Shown: positions 19,879-34,634 of the stretch, in pieces | How positions within the stretch are numbered: position 1 is the stretch's first letter | Layout: each line of letters begins with the position of its first letter | Assembly (NCBI GenBank): GCA_040371205.1 | Contig: AP031382.1 | Coordinates: forward strand, 2,725,562-2,789,561 | Origin: Rhodanobacter sp. | GTDB taxonomy: Bacteria; Pseudomonadota; Gammaproteobacteria; Xanthomonadales; Rhodanobacteraceae | Reading direction: 5' to 3' | DNA: 64,000 nucleotides | Notes under the pieces: generated by a model | Database searches by the model: none | What the model saw: the letters and a program-made list of their open reading frames with translations, nothing else | Told to the model about the DNA's origin: nothing | Translations under genes and position numbers: made by a program

Positions 19879-20598
19879 ATGAACCCCACCACCCCGCCCG
19901 ACCTGCATGCCGCGCTGCGGCACGACGGATTCGCCTTCGTCACCGCCGAGGCGATGCGGAATCTGCTGGACACCCCCACGCTCGCCGACTGGCCCGCGTT
20001 CGCCGCGAGCTGGAACCGCCTCGGCGACGACAGCTACCTTGCCGCGCGTGGCCGCCATCGCCGCCGCCGGCACGCCGTGTTCACTGCCGATGCCGACGGC
20101 GCGATCCGCCGCGAACCGCACCAGCCGCATTACCAGAGCCTGGCCTACAACAGCCTGCAGGGCGGCATCGAGCGCTGGTTCGAACCGATGGAGCCGGCGG
20201 TCGCGGACGGCGCCAGCCTGCTTCGCATCCTGGCCTTTTGCCGCGACGGCTTCGGCGCGCTGGCGCCGCAGGCGCGGAGCTGGCGCATCGAGGTGCACCA
20301 GTTCCGCATCGAGGCGCGCACCGGGGCGGCCGGCGAGCCCACCCCCGAAGGCGTGCACCGCGACGGCGTGGACTACGTGCTGGTGCTGCTGGTCGACCGC
20401 GAGAACATCGAACGCGGCACCACCACCATCCACGCCCCGGACGGCCGCGAACTGGGCCAGTTCACCCTTGCCCGCACCTTCGACGCGGCCCTGCTGGACG
20501 ACCGCCGCGTGTTCCACGGCGTCACCCCGGTGGTGCCGAAGGACCCGGCGCAAGCCGCGCACCGCGACGTGCTGGTGGTGACGTTCAAGGCCGCCTGA
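19879..20598 (+). CDS. 2OG-Fe(II) dioxygenase family protein
   Basis: 239 residues. It resembles the 2OG-Fe dioxygenase family that includes bacterial free amino acid hydroxylases. The metal-binding pair is visible as HRDG within EGVHRDGVDYVLV (His-x-Asp), and a distal His in FHGVTPV sits near the C-terminus before an Arg-containing strand. Substrate unknown; hydroxylation of a free amino acid is a family-based guess. The ATG at 19879 follows TGCGG and fits the N-terminal start of the domain. 26 bp upstream of the creatininase-like gene, so possibly cotranscribed. Confidence 0.8.
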   Translation: MNPTTPPDLHAALRHDGFAFVTAEAMRNLLDTPTLADWPAFAASWNRLGDDSYLAARGRHRRRRHAVFTADADGAIRREPHQPHYQSLAYNSLQGGIERWFEPMEPAVADGASLLRILAFCRDGFGALAPQARSWRIEVHQFRIEARTGAAGEPTPEGVHRDGVDYVLVLLVDRENIERGTTTIHAPDGRELGQFTLARTFDAALLDDRRVFHGVTPVVPKDPAQAAHRDVLVVTFKAA

Positions 20599-20624
20599 CT
20601 CTCGCACCACACCTGAGGAACACC

Positions 20625-21443
20625 ATGCTTCCACGCTTCATCAAACGCACACTCGCACTCGCCATGCTGCTGCTCGCCGCGCAGGCCGCGTTCGCGCAGA
20701 CACCCGCCACCGTGCAGTTGCAGGACCTCACCTGGACCGAGATCCGCGACCAGGTCCATGCCGGCAAGACCACCATCATCATTCCCATCGGCGGCACCGA
20801 GCAAAGCGGCCCCTACATCGCGGTGGGCAAGCACAACCGCCGCGCCACCGTGCTGGCGGAGCGCATCGCGCAGAAGCTGGGCAACGCGCTGGTGGCGCCC
20901 ACCGTCGACTACGTGCCCGAGGGCGGCTACGCGCCGCCGACTTCGCACATGCGCTTCCCAGGCACCATCACCATCCCGGACGCCACCTTCGAGCAGTTGC
21001 TGGAATCGGCCGCGAACAGTTTTGCCGTGCACGGCTTCCGCAACGTCGTCTTCCTCGGCGACCACGGCGGCTACCAGAAGGACCTGCGGCAAGTGGTCGC
21101 ACGGCTCAACAAACAATGGGCCGGCACGGCGGCGCACGCGTTCGCGCCGCCGGAGTACTACGCGGCAAGCTCCACCGGCTTCGCGCAGATCCTGCGCCGG
21201 CACGGCATCCGCGACGACGAGATCGGCACCCACGCCGGACTGGCCGATACTTCGCTGCAATTGGCCGTGGCGCCGCAGATGGTGCGGCAGGACCGCCTGC
21301 GCGATGCGCCGCCCCCCAGCCCCGCGCAAGGCATCTATGGCGGCGACCCGCGCCGCTCCAGCGCGGCGCTGGGCCAGCTCGGCGTCGACGCCATCGTGGC
21401 GCAGACCGTCGAGGCGATCCGCAAGGACACGTCTGCGCGATAA
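20625..21443 (+). CDS. Exported creatininase-family protein
   Basis: 272 residues. A signal peptide spans about residues 1-25 (Leu/Ala-rich, ending AFAQ). The mature part follows the creatininase/creatinine amidohydrolase fold: IIPIGGTEQSGP, GKHN, and LGDHGGYQKDL. Relative to classical creatininase, the motif EQHGPHL reads EQSGPYI and the next metal-ligand Asp region reads GKHN, so the metal site is altered although the TEQ Glu and the HGG His remain. GAGGA precedes the ATG. Enzymatic activity is uncertain. The next gene encodes another exported protein, suggesting a periplasmic pair. Confidence 0.8.
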   Translation: MLPRFIKRTLALAMLLLAAQAAFAQTPATVQLQDLTWTEIRDQVHAGKTTIIIPIGGTEQSGPYIAVGKHNRRATVLAERIAQKLGNALVAPTVDYVPEGGYAPPTSHMRFPGTITIPDATFEQLLESAANSFAVHGFRNVVFLGDHGGYQKDLRQVVARLNKQWAGTAAHAFAPPEYYAASSTGFAQILRRHGIRDDEIGTHAGLADTSLQLAVAPQMVRQDRLRDAPPPSPAQGIYGGDPRRSSAALGQLGVDAIVAQTVEAIRKDTSAR

Positions 21444-21484
21444 TGCCCCACTCGCTTCCCCCCGTTCCCACAGCGAACCCGAAC

Positions 21485-22642
21485 ATGACCCCACGCAACC
21501 GCTTCTCACGCATCGCCCTGCTCGCCGGTCTGTGCGCCGCGCCGCTGGCCGCCAGCGCCGCCTCGGCCGTCCACACCGTGCCCGGCATGCCGCCGGTGAC
21601 GAATCCGAACAATCTCTACAGCGACGCCGGCTACGACATGTTCAGCCCGGCGGTGGCGGGCGCGCTGCCGCGCATCTACGTGCCCAACCTGCGCGGCGAC
21701 AGCGTCACCGTGATCGACCCGGCCACCTACAAGGTGCTCTACACCTTCCCGGTGGGCCGCAGCCCGCAGCACGTGGTGCCCTCCTACGACCTCAAGACGC
21801 TGTGGGTCACCAACAACGCCGAAGGCCACACCGACGGCAGCCTCACCCCGATCGACCCGAAGACCGGCCGGCCCGGCAAGTCCATCCCGGTGGACGACCC
21901 GTACAACATGTACTTCACGCCCGACGGCAAGTACGCCATCGTGGTGGCCGAGGCGCACGCGCGGCTGGATTTCCGCGACCCGCACACCATGGCGCTGAAG
22001 TTCAGCGTGGAGGCCCCGGAGTGCAAGGGCATCAACCACGCCGACTTCTCCATCGACGGCCGCTACGCGATCTTCACCTGCGAGTTCGGCGGCAAGCTGG
22101 TCAAGATCGACATGGTCGACCACAAGGTGCTGGGCTACCTGGAACTCGACAAGCACGGCATGCCGCAGGACATCCGCGTCTCGCCCGACGGCAAGGTGTT
22201 CTACGTGGCCGACATGATGGCCGACGGCGTGTTCCTGATCGACGGCGACACCTTCACCAAGATCGGCTTCATCCGCACCGGCATCGGCACGCACGGCCTG
22301 TACCCGAGCCGCGACGGCACCAAGCTGTACGTCGCCAACCGCGGTTCCAACAAGGTGCACGGCCCGCATCACGGGCCGGGCAGCGTGTCGGTGATCGACT
22401 TCGCCACGCGCAAGGTCGTGGCCAACTGGCCGATCCCCGGCGGCGGCAGCCCGGACATGGGCAACGTCAGCGCGGACGGCAAGACGCTGTGGCTGTCCGG
22501 CCGCTTCGACGACGTGGCCTACGCCTTCGACACCACCACCGGCAAGGTGCGCATCATCAAGGTCGGCGCCGAGCCGCACGGCATCGCGGTGTGGCCGCAG
22601 CCGGGCCGCTACTCGCTGGGGCATACCGGCATCATGCGCTGA
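21485..22642 (+). CDS. Exported YVTN/YncE-type beta-propeller protein
   Basis: 385 residues. Signal peptide about residues 1-27 ending ASAAS. The rest is a repeat of four-stranded blades with phrases such as RIYVPNLRGDSVTVID, FYVADMMADGVFLID and KLYVANRGSNKV, typical of YVTN seven-bladed propellers. No catalytic motif is seen; these proteins often act as binding or scaffolding partners. 41 bp after the creatininase-like gene and followed by a strong terminator, so the two (or three) genes form one unit. Confidence 0.88.
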   Translation: MTPRNRFSRIALLAGLCAAPLAASAASAVHTVPGMPPVTNPNNLYSDAGYDMFSPAVAGALPRIYVPNLRGDSVTVIDPATYKVLYTFPVGRSPQHVVPSYDLKTLWVTNNAEGHTDGSLTPIDPKTGRPGKSIPVDDPYNMYFTPDGKYAIVVAEAHARLDFRDPHTMALKFSVEAPECKGINHADFSIDGRYAIFTCEFGGKLVKIDMVDHKVLGYLELDKHGMPQDIRVSPDGKVFYVADMMADGVFLIDGDTFTKIGFIRTGIGTHGLYPSRDGTKLYVANRGSNKVHGPHHGPGSVSVIDFATRKVVANWPIPGGGSPDMGNVSADGKTLWLSGRFDDVAYAFDTTTGKVRIIKVGAEPHGIAVWPQPGRYSLGHTGIMR

Positions 22643-22663
22643 CGTCCAGCCGCATGCCTCCAC

Positions 22664-22693
22664 GAAAGCCCGGGCCTCAGCCCGGGCTTTTCG
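22664..22693 (+). terminator. Intrinsic terminator after the beta-propeller gene
   Basis: GCCCGGGC at 22668-22675 pairs with GCCCGGGC at 22680-22687 across a CTCA loop, flanked by AAA and TTTT. Confidence 0.85.
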
Positions 22694-22818
22694 TTTCCGG
22701 CACTACGGCTGCGCCCCGCCTTTCGGCACGACGCCACCTCCTCCGTCTAGCTGAAGCGCTGCCGGCCAGAACCAAGCAGGCCGGCGCACGCTAGAATGCG
22801 CGGTTAGCCGAACGACCG

Positions 22819-24429
<1,611 letters not shown>

Positions 24430-24513
24430 CCTGCGGCAGGGCATGACCGGCGGCACGGTGCTGCCCGCCATGCCGTCTGCAAGACTGCGGCCCTCGTCCA
24501 TCACGGAGGTCGC

Positions 24514-25419
24514 ATGACTGTCAGCAACCCTGCCATTGCCTTTGTCACCCCTGCCGCGGCACCCGCCTGGAAGCGCTGGCTGCTGTATTCGCCGCTGGCC
24601 CGGCTGGTGATCTTCACCGCGTTGTTCATGGCCTGCGTGAAGCTCGCCGAGTGGGGCCTGCACGGCATCGGCTGGGGCAAGGGCGCGCCGCCGCTGCAAC
24701 GCGGACTGGCGCAGTTCCTTGGCCGCTCGCTGCCGCCGCTGCTCGCCTACCTCGTCGTGGTCAAGCTGATCGAACGTCGTCCGCTCGACGAACTGGCGCC
24801 ACGCAAGCTGCTGCCCGACGGCCTGCTCGGCCTGGCCGGCGGCGCCGCGCTGTTCAGCGCCATTGTCGGTGCGCTGTGGCTGGCGGGCAGTTACCACGTG
24901 ACGGGATTCAACCCGCATGCCGACTGGCTGCCGGCGCTGCTGATGGTCGGCCTGGGCGCCGGCATCGGCGAGGAGATCATGTTCCGCGGCATGCTGTTCC
25001 GCGTCCTCGAAGAGGGTCTGGGCACCTGGGCGGCGCTGCTGCTCTCGGCGCTGTTCTTCGGCTTCGCCCATGCGTACAACCCCGGCGCCACCACCTGGAG
25101 CTCGGCGGCCATCGCCATTGAGGCCGGCCTGCTGTTCGGCCTGCTCTATCACGCGACCCGCTCGCTGCCGCTCTGCATGGGCGTGCATGCGGCGTGGAAC
25201 TTCTGCCAGGGAACGGTCTACGGCATCCCGGTCTCGGGCCTGAAGGCCGACGGCTGGCTGGTGTCCACGCGTACCGGCCCGGATTGGCTCAGCGGCGGCG
25301 CGTTCGGCGCCGAGGCTTCGGTCGTGGCGCTGGCGCTGTGCACCTTGTGCTCGGCCGCCTTGCTGGTGTCGGCATGGCGCCAACGCTCGCTGGTACCGCC
25401 CAGCTGGCGGCGGTACTGA
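24514..25419 (+). CDS. CPBP-family intramembrane metalloprotease
   Basis: 301 residues with about six to eight hydrophobic segments. The three CPBP (Rce1-like) motifs are present: EEIMFRGMLFR, FGFAHAYN and HAAWNFCQG, providing the catalytic Glu pair and the metal-binding His residues. Members process prenylated or peptide substrates within membranes; substrate unknown. GGAGG lies upstream of the ATG at 24514. Confidence 0.9.
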   Translation: MTVSNPAIAFVTPAAAPAWKRWLLYSPLARLVIFTALFMACVKLAEWGLHGIGWGKGAPPLQRGLAQFLGRSLPPLLAYLVVVKLIERRPLDELAPRKLLPDGLLGLAGGAALFSAIVGALWLAGSYHVTGFNPHADWLPALLMVGLGAGIGEEIMFRGMLFRVLEEGLGTWAALLLSALFFGFAHAYNPGATTWSSAAIAIEAGLLFGLLYHATRSLPLCMGVHAAWNFCQGTVYGIPVSGLKADGWLVSTRTGPDWLSGGAFGAEASVVALALCTLCSAALLVSAWRQRSLVPPSWRRY

Positions 25420-25536
25420 CCTTCGGCCTATCGCCGCTATGGCTGGATGCCCGCAGCGGTTACGCTGTGGGCAATCGCCGCATGCCTGCCTGGATCATGC
25501 GGCGACCGGCCTATCGAAACGCTCGGCGAAACCACC

Positions 25537-29166
<3,630 letters not shown>

Positions 29167-29172
29167 GGCCCC

Positions 29173-30033
29173 ATGGAGCAAGTGCCGGACGACATCGAAC
29201 TGGAAGGCATCGAACTCGACCTGTTCGTCGAGGCGATGCGGCGGCGCCACGGTTACGACTTCGGCCAGTACGCGCCGGCTTCGCTGCTGCGCCGCGTGCG
29301 CCAGCTCGCCGCGGACTTCGGCGACGGCGCGATCAGCGCACTCACCCACCGCCTGCTGCACGAACCGAAGCTGCTGCCGCAGCTGTTGGAAGGGCTGTCG
29401 GTGCCGGCCTCGGACATGTTCCGCGACCCGTCCGTGTTCCGCGCACTGCGCGAGCACGTCTTGCCGCTGCTCGCCTCGTACCCGCGCATCACGGTCTGGC
29501 ACGCCGGTTGCGCGCGCGGGGAAGAGGTGTATTCGCTGGCGATCCTGCTGGAGGAAGCCGGGCTGTACGAACGCAGCCAGATCTTCGCCACCGACCTCAG
29601 CGCAAGTGCGCTCGAACACGCGCGCGAAGGCATCTACCCGCAGCGTTTGGCGCAAGAGTGGTCGCGCAATTATTCGTCGGCCGGTGGTAGCCACTCGCTG
29701 TCCGACTACTGCAGCGTGCGCTACGGACTGCTCAAATTCGACCGGCGGCTGTGCCGCAACGTCACCTTCGCCCAGCACAATCTGGCATCCGATGGCGTGT
29801 TCTGCGAAGCGCAGCTGGTGTTGTGCCGCAACGTGATGATCTACTTCACCGCCCCGCTGCAAGAGCGCTGCCTCGGCTTGTTCCGCGACTCGCTGGTGCG
29901 CGGCGGCTTCCTCTGCCTCGGTCTGCGCGAGCGCCCGGACGCTACCGCGGCCGCAGGCGATTTCGCCCCCGTCGACGCCAGGCTGAGGATCTACCGACGC
30001 ATCGGCGCCGCCGCCGCGGAGCGGCAACCATGA
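29173..30033 (+). CDS. CheR-type protein-glutamate methyltransferase
   Basis: 286 residues. The helical N-terminal CheR domain is followed by the SAM-binding domain with VWHAGCARGEEVYSLAI, FATDLSASAL and LVLCRNVMIYF. No TPR or other extension. Encoded 6 bp after the hybrid kinase and overlapping the CheB-like gene by ATGA. No methyl-accepting receptor lies nearby, so the methylation target may be the kinase's own coiled coil, as proposed for kinases of this type; this is inference. Confidence 0.92.
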   Translation: MEQVPDDIELEGIELDLFVEAMRRRHGYDFGQYAPASLLRRVRQLAADFGDGAISALTHRLLHEPKLLPQLLEGLSVPASDMFRDPSVFRALREHVLPLLASYPRITVWHAGCARGEEVYSLAILLEEAGLYERSQIFATDLSASALEHAREGIYPQRLAQEWSRNYSSAGGSHSLSDYCSVRYGLLKFDRRLCRNVTFAQHNLASDGVFCEAQLVLCRNVMIYFTAPLQERCLGLFRDSLVRGGFLCLGLRERPDATAAAGDFAPVDARLRIYRRIGAAAAERQP

Positions 30034-30599
30034 AGCGTCCGGCCGCCATCGTGATGGGCTGCTCGGCCGGCGGCCCCGAAGCGCTGAAGTCCGTGCTTGG
30101 CGGGCTCGACCCGCACCTGCCCCAACCGGTCCTGGTCTGCTGCCACACCGGTTCGGAAACCGTGGAACTGCTATGCGCGCTGCTTGGCAACGCTTCGCGC
30201 CTGCCGGTGGTCGAGGCCGCGGAACGGGAACCGGCACGCGGCGGCGTGGTGCACGTCGCTCCCGCCGGTTACCACCTGCTGGTGGAACGCGACCTGCATT
30301 TCGCACTGTCGATCGACGCGCGCGTCAATCTCTCGCGCCCATCGATCGACGTGCTCTTTGCTTCCGCCGCCGCCGCGTGGCGCGGAGACCTGGCCGGCGT
30401 GGTGCTCAGCGGCGCGAACGCCGACGGCGCCGACGGCCTGCACGAATTGCGCCGGCTCGGCGGTTGCGCCATCGTGCAATCGCCGGACAGTGCGTTGGCG
30501 CGCGCGATGCCGCAAGCGGCCATCGACCGCGCCGGAGCCGACCACTGCGTGCCGCTGGATGCCATAGCCCCCCTGCTCAACCGATTGTGCCTGCCATGA
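30030..30599 (+). CDS. CheB-type methylesterase domain protein without receiver
   Basis: 189 residues, catalytic domain only. The nucleophile region reads MGCSAGGPEAL (Ser present), His follows in CCHTGSE, and the Asp region reads VLSGANADGADGL. So unlike the CheB-like protein at 1-1407 this one looks active. Without a receiver it cannot be phosphorylated directly. Overlaps its neighbours by ATGA on both sides, coupling CheR, CheB and the REC-GGDEF gene. Confidence 0.9.
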   Translation: MKRPAAIVMGCSAGGPEALKSVLGGLDPHLPQPVLVCCHTGSETVELLCALLGNASRLPVVEAAEREPARGGVVHVAPAGYHLLVERDLHFALSIDARVNLSRPSIDVLFASAAAAWRGDLAGVVLSGANADGADGLHELRRLGGCAIVQSPDSALARAMPQAAIDRAGADHCVPLDAIAPLLNRLCLP

Positions 30600-31600
30600 A
30601 CGACATGCGCCCGAAGCTCCTGATCGTCGACGACACCCGCGCCAACCTGGTGGCGATGCGCCGCCTGCTCGGCGACTGCGGCGCCGAACTGGTCGAGGCG
30701 ACCAGCGGCAACGAGGCGCTGGCGCTGTGCCTGGAACATGCGTTCGCGCTGATCCTGCTCGACGTGAACATGCCCGACATGGACGGCTTCGAGGTGGCCA
30801 CCCTGCTCGGCGAAACCGAGCAGCTGCGCGACACGCCCATCATCTTCGTCACCGCGGCCCATGCCGACGACCTCAATCGCCTGAAGGGCTACAGCTCCGG
30901 TGCGGTGGATTACATCGCCAAGCCGATCAACGACGCCATCCTGCGTTCGAAGGTGCGCGTCTTCCTCGACCTCTACAGCGCACGCATGCAGTTGCGGCAG
31001 ACGCTGGCCGAGCTGTCCGAACGCAACCGCCTGCTGCAGGAGGAGATCGCCGAACGCCAGCGCGTCGAGGCCCAGGTGCGCCACCAGGCCACCCACGACA
31101 TGCTTACCGGCCTGCCGAACCGCGCGCTTTTCCACGAACGCCTGCGCGACGCCGTCGCGCCATCCACGGCGGACGGCCGCAGCTTCGCGCTGGCCATGGT
31201 CGACATCGACGGCTTCAAGGCCGTCAACGACACCCACGGCCACCCCGTCGGCGACGCCTTGCTCAAGGCCATTGCCGGCCGCCTGCGCGAACACGTGCGC
31301 GCAGATGACACCGTGGCCCGATTGGGCGGCGACGAGTTCGCGCTGATCCTCGAGGACGCCACCGAGCTGCCGTTGCTGCTCCAACGCTGCCAGCAACTGT
31401 GCGACACGCTCGCCGTGCCCTACCCCTTGACCGGCTCCGCCGGCGAGGTGCTGGCACGGGTCAGCGCGAGCATCGGCATTGCCCTGTGGCGCCCCGGCAT
31501 GACGTCGGACGAAGCCCTGATCCAGGCCGCCGACCACGCGCTCTACGACGCCAAGCGGGCCGGCAAGAACCGTTGCCTGCTGGCCGCGGCGGCCGCCTGA
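30596..31600 (+). CDS. Response regulator diguanylate cyclase (REC-GGDEF)
   Basis: 334 residues. Receiver (about residues 6-120) with VDDTRAN and LLDVNMPDMDG, a short coiled coil, then a GGDEF domain. LGGDEFAL is intact and an RxxD inhibitory site (RADD) lies five residues before it, so an active, product-inhibited c-di-GMP synthase is expected. It is the last gene of the hybrid kinase-cheR-cheB cluster and is the likely output of that phosphorelay. Confidence 0.95.
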   Translation: MNDMRPKLLIVDDTRANLVAMRRLLGDCGAELVEATSGNEALALCLEHAFALILLDVNMPDMDGFEVATLLGETEQLRDTPIIFVTAAHADDLNRLKGYSSGAVDYIAKPINDAILRSKVRVFLDLYSARMQLRQTLAELSERNRLLQEEIAERQRVEAQVRHQATHDMLTGLPNRALFHERLRDAVAPSTADGRSFALAMVDIDGFKAVNDTHGHPVGDALLKAIAGRLREHVRADDTVARLGGDEFALILEDATELPLLLQRCQQLCDTLAVPYPLTGSAGEVLARVSASIGIALWRPGMTSDEALIQAADHALYDAKRAGKNRCLLAAAAA

Positions 31601-31604
31601 CCGC

Positions 31605-32075
31605 TCAGTCCGCGCGCCGCGGCGACAGCCACATGTCGATACGTGCGCGGAACACTGCCGTGCCACGCCCGTCGCGCACATCGACCTGCACCGGCCAGGC
31701 ATAGCCGTCCGCAGACGCGTTCGCGGCGCGCTCCGGCACGGCTCGCGCATGCATGTGGCCCTTCGCCTTGGCCAGATACTCGACCGACATGCCTTTCGGT
31801 ATCCAACGCATGCCGTCCGGAATCGTGGCATCGGTCATCATGCCGGCGCAGAGTTCGGCCAGGTTGCACAGCGCGATCGCATGCACGGTGCCGATATGGT
31901 TACGCACGCGCCGGCGATCGCGTAGCGCGATTTCGCAGCGCCCAGGTTCCAGCGCCACGAACCGCGGTGCGATCGTGGCGAAGTACGGCGCCTTGAGGCA
32001 GATCAACCGGCCGTAAAGCCAGCGGCCGGCCGATGTCCCGGCGAGCCGGTTCCAGAGTTTCAATGCGGCACTCAT
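31605..32075 (-). CDS. DUF4442 hotdog-fold protein
   Basis: 156 residues, predicted hotdog fold related to PaaI-type thioesterases. GTVHAIALCNLAELCAGMM is the characteristic central helix region of DUF4442 proteins. Specific substrate unknown; an acyl-CoA thioesterase role would suit the nearby fadE but is unproven. Convergent with the REC-GGDEF gene with only 4 bp between stops. A terminator separates it from fadE. Confidence 0.82.
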   Translation of the reverse strand: MSAALKLWNRLAGTSAGRWLYGRLICLKAPYFATIAPRFVALEPGRCEIALRDRRRVRNHIGTVHAIALCNLAELCAGMMTDATIPDGMRWIPKGMSVEYLAKAKGHMHARAVPERAANASADGYAWPVQVDVRDGRGTAVFRARIDMWLSPRRAD

Positions 32076-32093
32076 GCCACTGCTCCCCGAAAA

Positions 32094-32119
32094 GGAACGG
32101 GGCGACCTGCGCCCCGTTC
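32094..32119 (-). terminator. Intrinsic terminator after fadE
   Basis: GAACGGGGCG and CGCCCCGTTC form a 10-bp stem around a 5-base loop; on the minus strand it is followed by CTTTTC. Confidence 0.75.
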
Positions 32120-32140
32120 GTCCATGCCCCAGCTGCCGGC

Positions 32141-34615
32141 TTATGCCGCGCCGGCCGCGTGCTCGCGGCGCTCGTCCGCCCGCGTCACCGCGGCACGCAG
32201 CTCGTTCGGATCGAAGTCGTCCACCGAGATGAATTCGAACGCCGCTTCATGCACGCGCTTGAGCAGATCGCGTTCGGCCTGGCTGATGACGTTGGCGGCC
32301 AACGCCTCATCCAGTTGACCGTTGTAGTCGTGCGCCTTGAACTGGCCGGCCTTCAGGCCTTTCAGGAACTTGCGCTCCACCGGCTCGGCGGCGATCACGT
32401 CGGGCAGCAGCGCGTTCATGCGGCCCACGGTGTTGTTCGGCGTGGGCGTGAGGTAGACCCATTCGGTGAGGCGCGCGCGGGCTTCGTTCGGCGCGGTGAG
32501 CAGCGCGGCGACGCGACGGCCGAGGCGGTCCGACGGCGGCACCTCGCGACGGCCGAACGGGAACACCAGCACGCGCAGCAGCCACGCCACCGGGCGCACC
32601 GGGAAGTTGCGGATCGCGCCGTCCAGTGCGTTCTGGATCAGCCACATGCACTCGTGGAAGCCCCAGGCGAGGAAGGGCCGATCCGCCTCCGGCCGGCCGG
32701 TATCCTCGTAGCGCTTGAGCATGGCACTGGCGATGTAGAGGTAGCTCAGCACGTCGCCGAGGCGCGCGGAAAGCTTCTCCTTGAACTTCAGCTTGCCGCC
32801 CAGCACGCCCATGAAGGTGTCGGCGCACAGCGCCAGTGCGGCGGAATAGCGGTTGAGCTTCCTGTAGTAGCGACGCGTGTAGGCATCGCCCGCGGCATCG
32901 CCCATGCGGCCGCCGCTGAGGCCCATCGTGAAGCTGCGCACAGCGTTGGAAAGACCGAAGCCGAGGTGGCCGAACAGTGCCTTGTCGAAGCTGCGCAGGC
33001 GCTCGCCGTAGTCGGCGACGGACAGCGCCTGCATTTCCTTCAGCACGTAGGGATGGCAGCGGATCGCGCCCTGGCCGAAGATCATCAGGCTGCGCGTCAT
33101 GATGTTGGCGCCTTCCACCGTGATCGCGATCGGCACGCTGTTCCAGCCGCGCCCCGCATAGTTCTTCGGGCCGAGCTGCACCGCCTTGCCGCCGTGCACG
33201 TCCATCGTGGCGCCGGCCACCACCCGCGCCCACTCGGTGGCGTGGTACTTGGCGATGGCCGAGGGCACCGCGGGCTTCTCGCCGCGATCCACCGCCGCCG
33301 CCGTGGCGCGCGACAACGCGGTGCTGGCGTAGGTGAGACCGCCGATGCGACCCAGCGCTTCTTCCACGCCTTCGAAGCGGGCGATGGCGAGGCCGAACTG
33401 CTTGCGCATGCGCGCATACGCGCCGGTGGCCGCGGCCGAGCCGCGCATCGCGCCGGTGGCGTTGGACGGCAGCGAGATCGCACGCCCCACCGACAGGCAT
33501 TCCACCAGCATGCGCCAGCCGTGGCCGGCCATGTGCGGGCCGCCGATCAGCGTGCTGAGCGGCGCGAATACGTCCTTGCCGTGGATCGGGCCGTTCTGGA
33601 ACGGGATGTTGAGCGGGAAATGGCGGCGGCCGATCTCGAGCCCCGGCGTGGAACGCGGCAGCAGCGCCAGGGTGATGCCAAGGTCTTCCTTGTCGCCCAG
33701 CAAGTGCTCCGGGTCGTACATGCGGAACGCCAGGCCGACCACGGTGGCGATCGGCGCCAGCGTGATGTAGCGCTTGTCGAAGGTGAGCCGGATGCCCAGC
33801 GTCTCGACGCCGTCGACCATCTGCTTGCACACGATGCCCACGTCGGGAATCGAGGTGGCATCGGAACCGGCATACGGGCCGGTGAGCGCGAAACAGGGAA
33901 TCTCCTCGCCCACCGCGAGGCGCGGCAGGTAGTGGTTCTTCTGTTCGTCCGAGCCATAGTGCAGCAGCAGCTCGGCCGGCCCCAGCGAGTTCGGCACCGC
34001 CACGGTGGACGCCACCGTGGCCGACATCGTGGAGAGCTTCTGCAGCACCGCCGAATGCGCCAGCGCGGAGAACTGCAGGCCGCCGTACTGCTTCGGGATG
34101 ATCATGCCGAAGAAGCGGTTCTTCTTGATGAAGTCCCAGATTTCCGGCGGCAGGTCGGCCAGTTCGTGGGTGATCTGCCAGTCGTCGATCATGCCGCAGA
34201 GTTCTTCCACCGGACCGTCGAGGAAGGCCTGTTCTTCCACGCTCAGTTCGGGCTTGGGCTGTTTCAGCAGCTCGTGCCAATCCGGCTTGCCGGAGAACAA
34301 CTCGCCTTCGAAACCGACCGTGCCGGCCTCCAGCGCGGTCTGCTCGGTCTCCGACAGCTTCGGCGTGACCTTGGCGAACATCTTCAGCAGCGGCGCGGTG
34401 ATCTGACTGCGGCGGAAACCGTCCATCAGCAGCGGCACGGCAATGCCCAGTTCGACGATCAACAGCAGGAGGGTCGTCCCGTGCGCACCGGTGACGAAAC
34501 CGACCACCAGCGTGGCCACCGGCGCGACGATGGCAAACGTGCGCAGACTGCTGCGGTGGTAGGCGCAGGCGCCGGTAGCGATCAGCGCTGCCAGCAGGGT
34601 GAGTATCACAGCCAT
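32141..34615 (-). CDS. fadE: Acyl-CoA dehydrogenase FadE
   Basis: 824 residues, close to the roughly 815 of E. coli FadE. Catalyses the first oxidation of fatty-acid beta-oxidation. An N-terminal hydrophobic segment (MAVILTLLAALIATGA) resembles the membrane-associated start of FadE. The dehydrogenase core contains FALTGPYAGSDATSIPD and NAVRSFTMGLSGGRMG; the extra C-terminal domain of the family is present. I chose the ATG at 34615 because it matches the FadE N-terminus; an in-frame ATG at 34657 would add 14 residues. 19 bp after the alpha/beta hydrolase gene, so the two are probably one operon under the divergent TetR regulator. Confidence 0.95.
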   Translation of the reverse strand: MAVILTLLAALIATGACAYHRSSLRTFAIVAPVATLVVGFVTGAHGTTLLLLIVELGIAVPLLMDGFRRSQITAPLLKMFAKVTPKLSETEQTALEAGTVGFEGELFSGKPDWHELLKQPKPELSVEEQAFLDGPVEELCGMIDDWQITHELADLPPEIWDFIKKNRFFGMIIPKQYGGLQFSALAHSAVLQKLSTMSATVASTVAVPNSLGPAELLLHYGSDEQKNHYLPRLAVGEEIPCFALTGPYAGSDATSIPDVGIVCKQMVDGVETLGIRLTFDKRYITLAPIATVVGLAFRMYDPEHLLGDKEDLGITLALLPRSTPGLEIGRRHFPLNIPFQNGPIHGKDVFAPLSTLIGGPHMAGHGWRMLVECLSVGRAISLPSNATGAMRGSAAATGAYARMRKQFGLAIARFEGVEEALGRIGGLTYASTALSRATAAAVDRGEKPAVPSAIAKYHATEWARVVAGATMDVHGGKAVQLGPKNYAGRGWNSVPIAITVEGANIMTRSLMIFGQGAIRCHPYVLKEMQALSVADYGERLRSFDKALFGHLGFGLSNAVRSFTMGLSGGRMGDAAGDAYTRRYYRKLNRYSAALALCADTFMGVLGGKLKFKEKLSARLGDVLSYLYIASAMLKRYEDTGRPEADRPFLAWGFHECMWLIQNALDGAIRNFPVRPVAWLLRVLVFPFGRREVPPSDRLGRRVAALLTAPNEARARLTEWVYLTPTPNNTVGRMNALLPDVIAAEPVERKFLKGLKAGQFKAHDYNGQLDEALAANVISQAERDLLKRVHEAAFEFISVDDFDPNELRAAVTRADERREHAAGAA

Positions 34616-34634
34616 CTCGACGTCCTCGTTGCGG

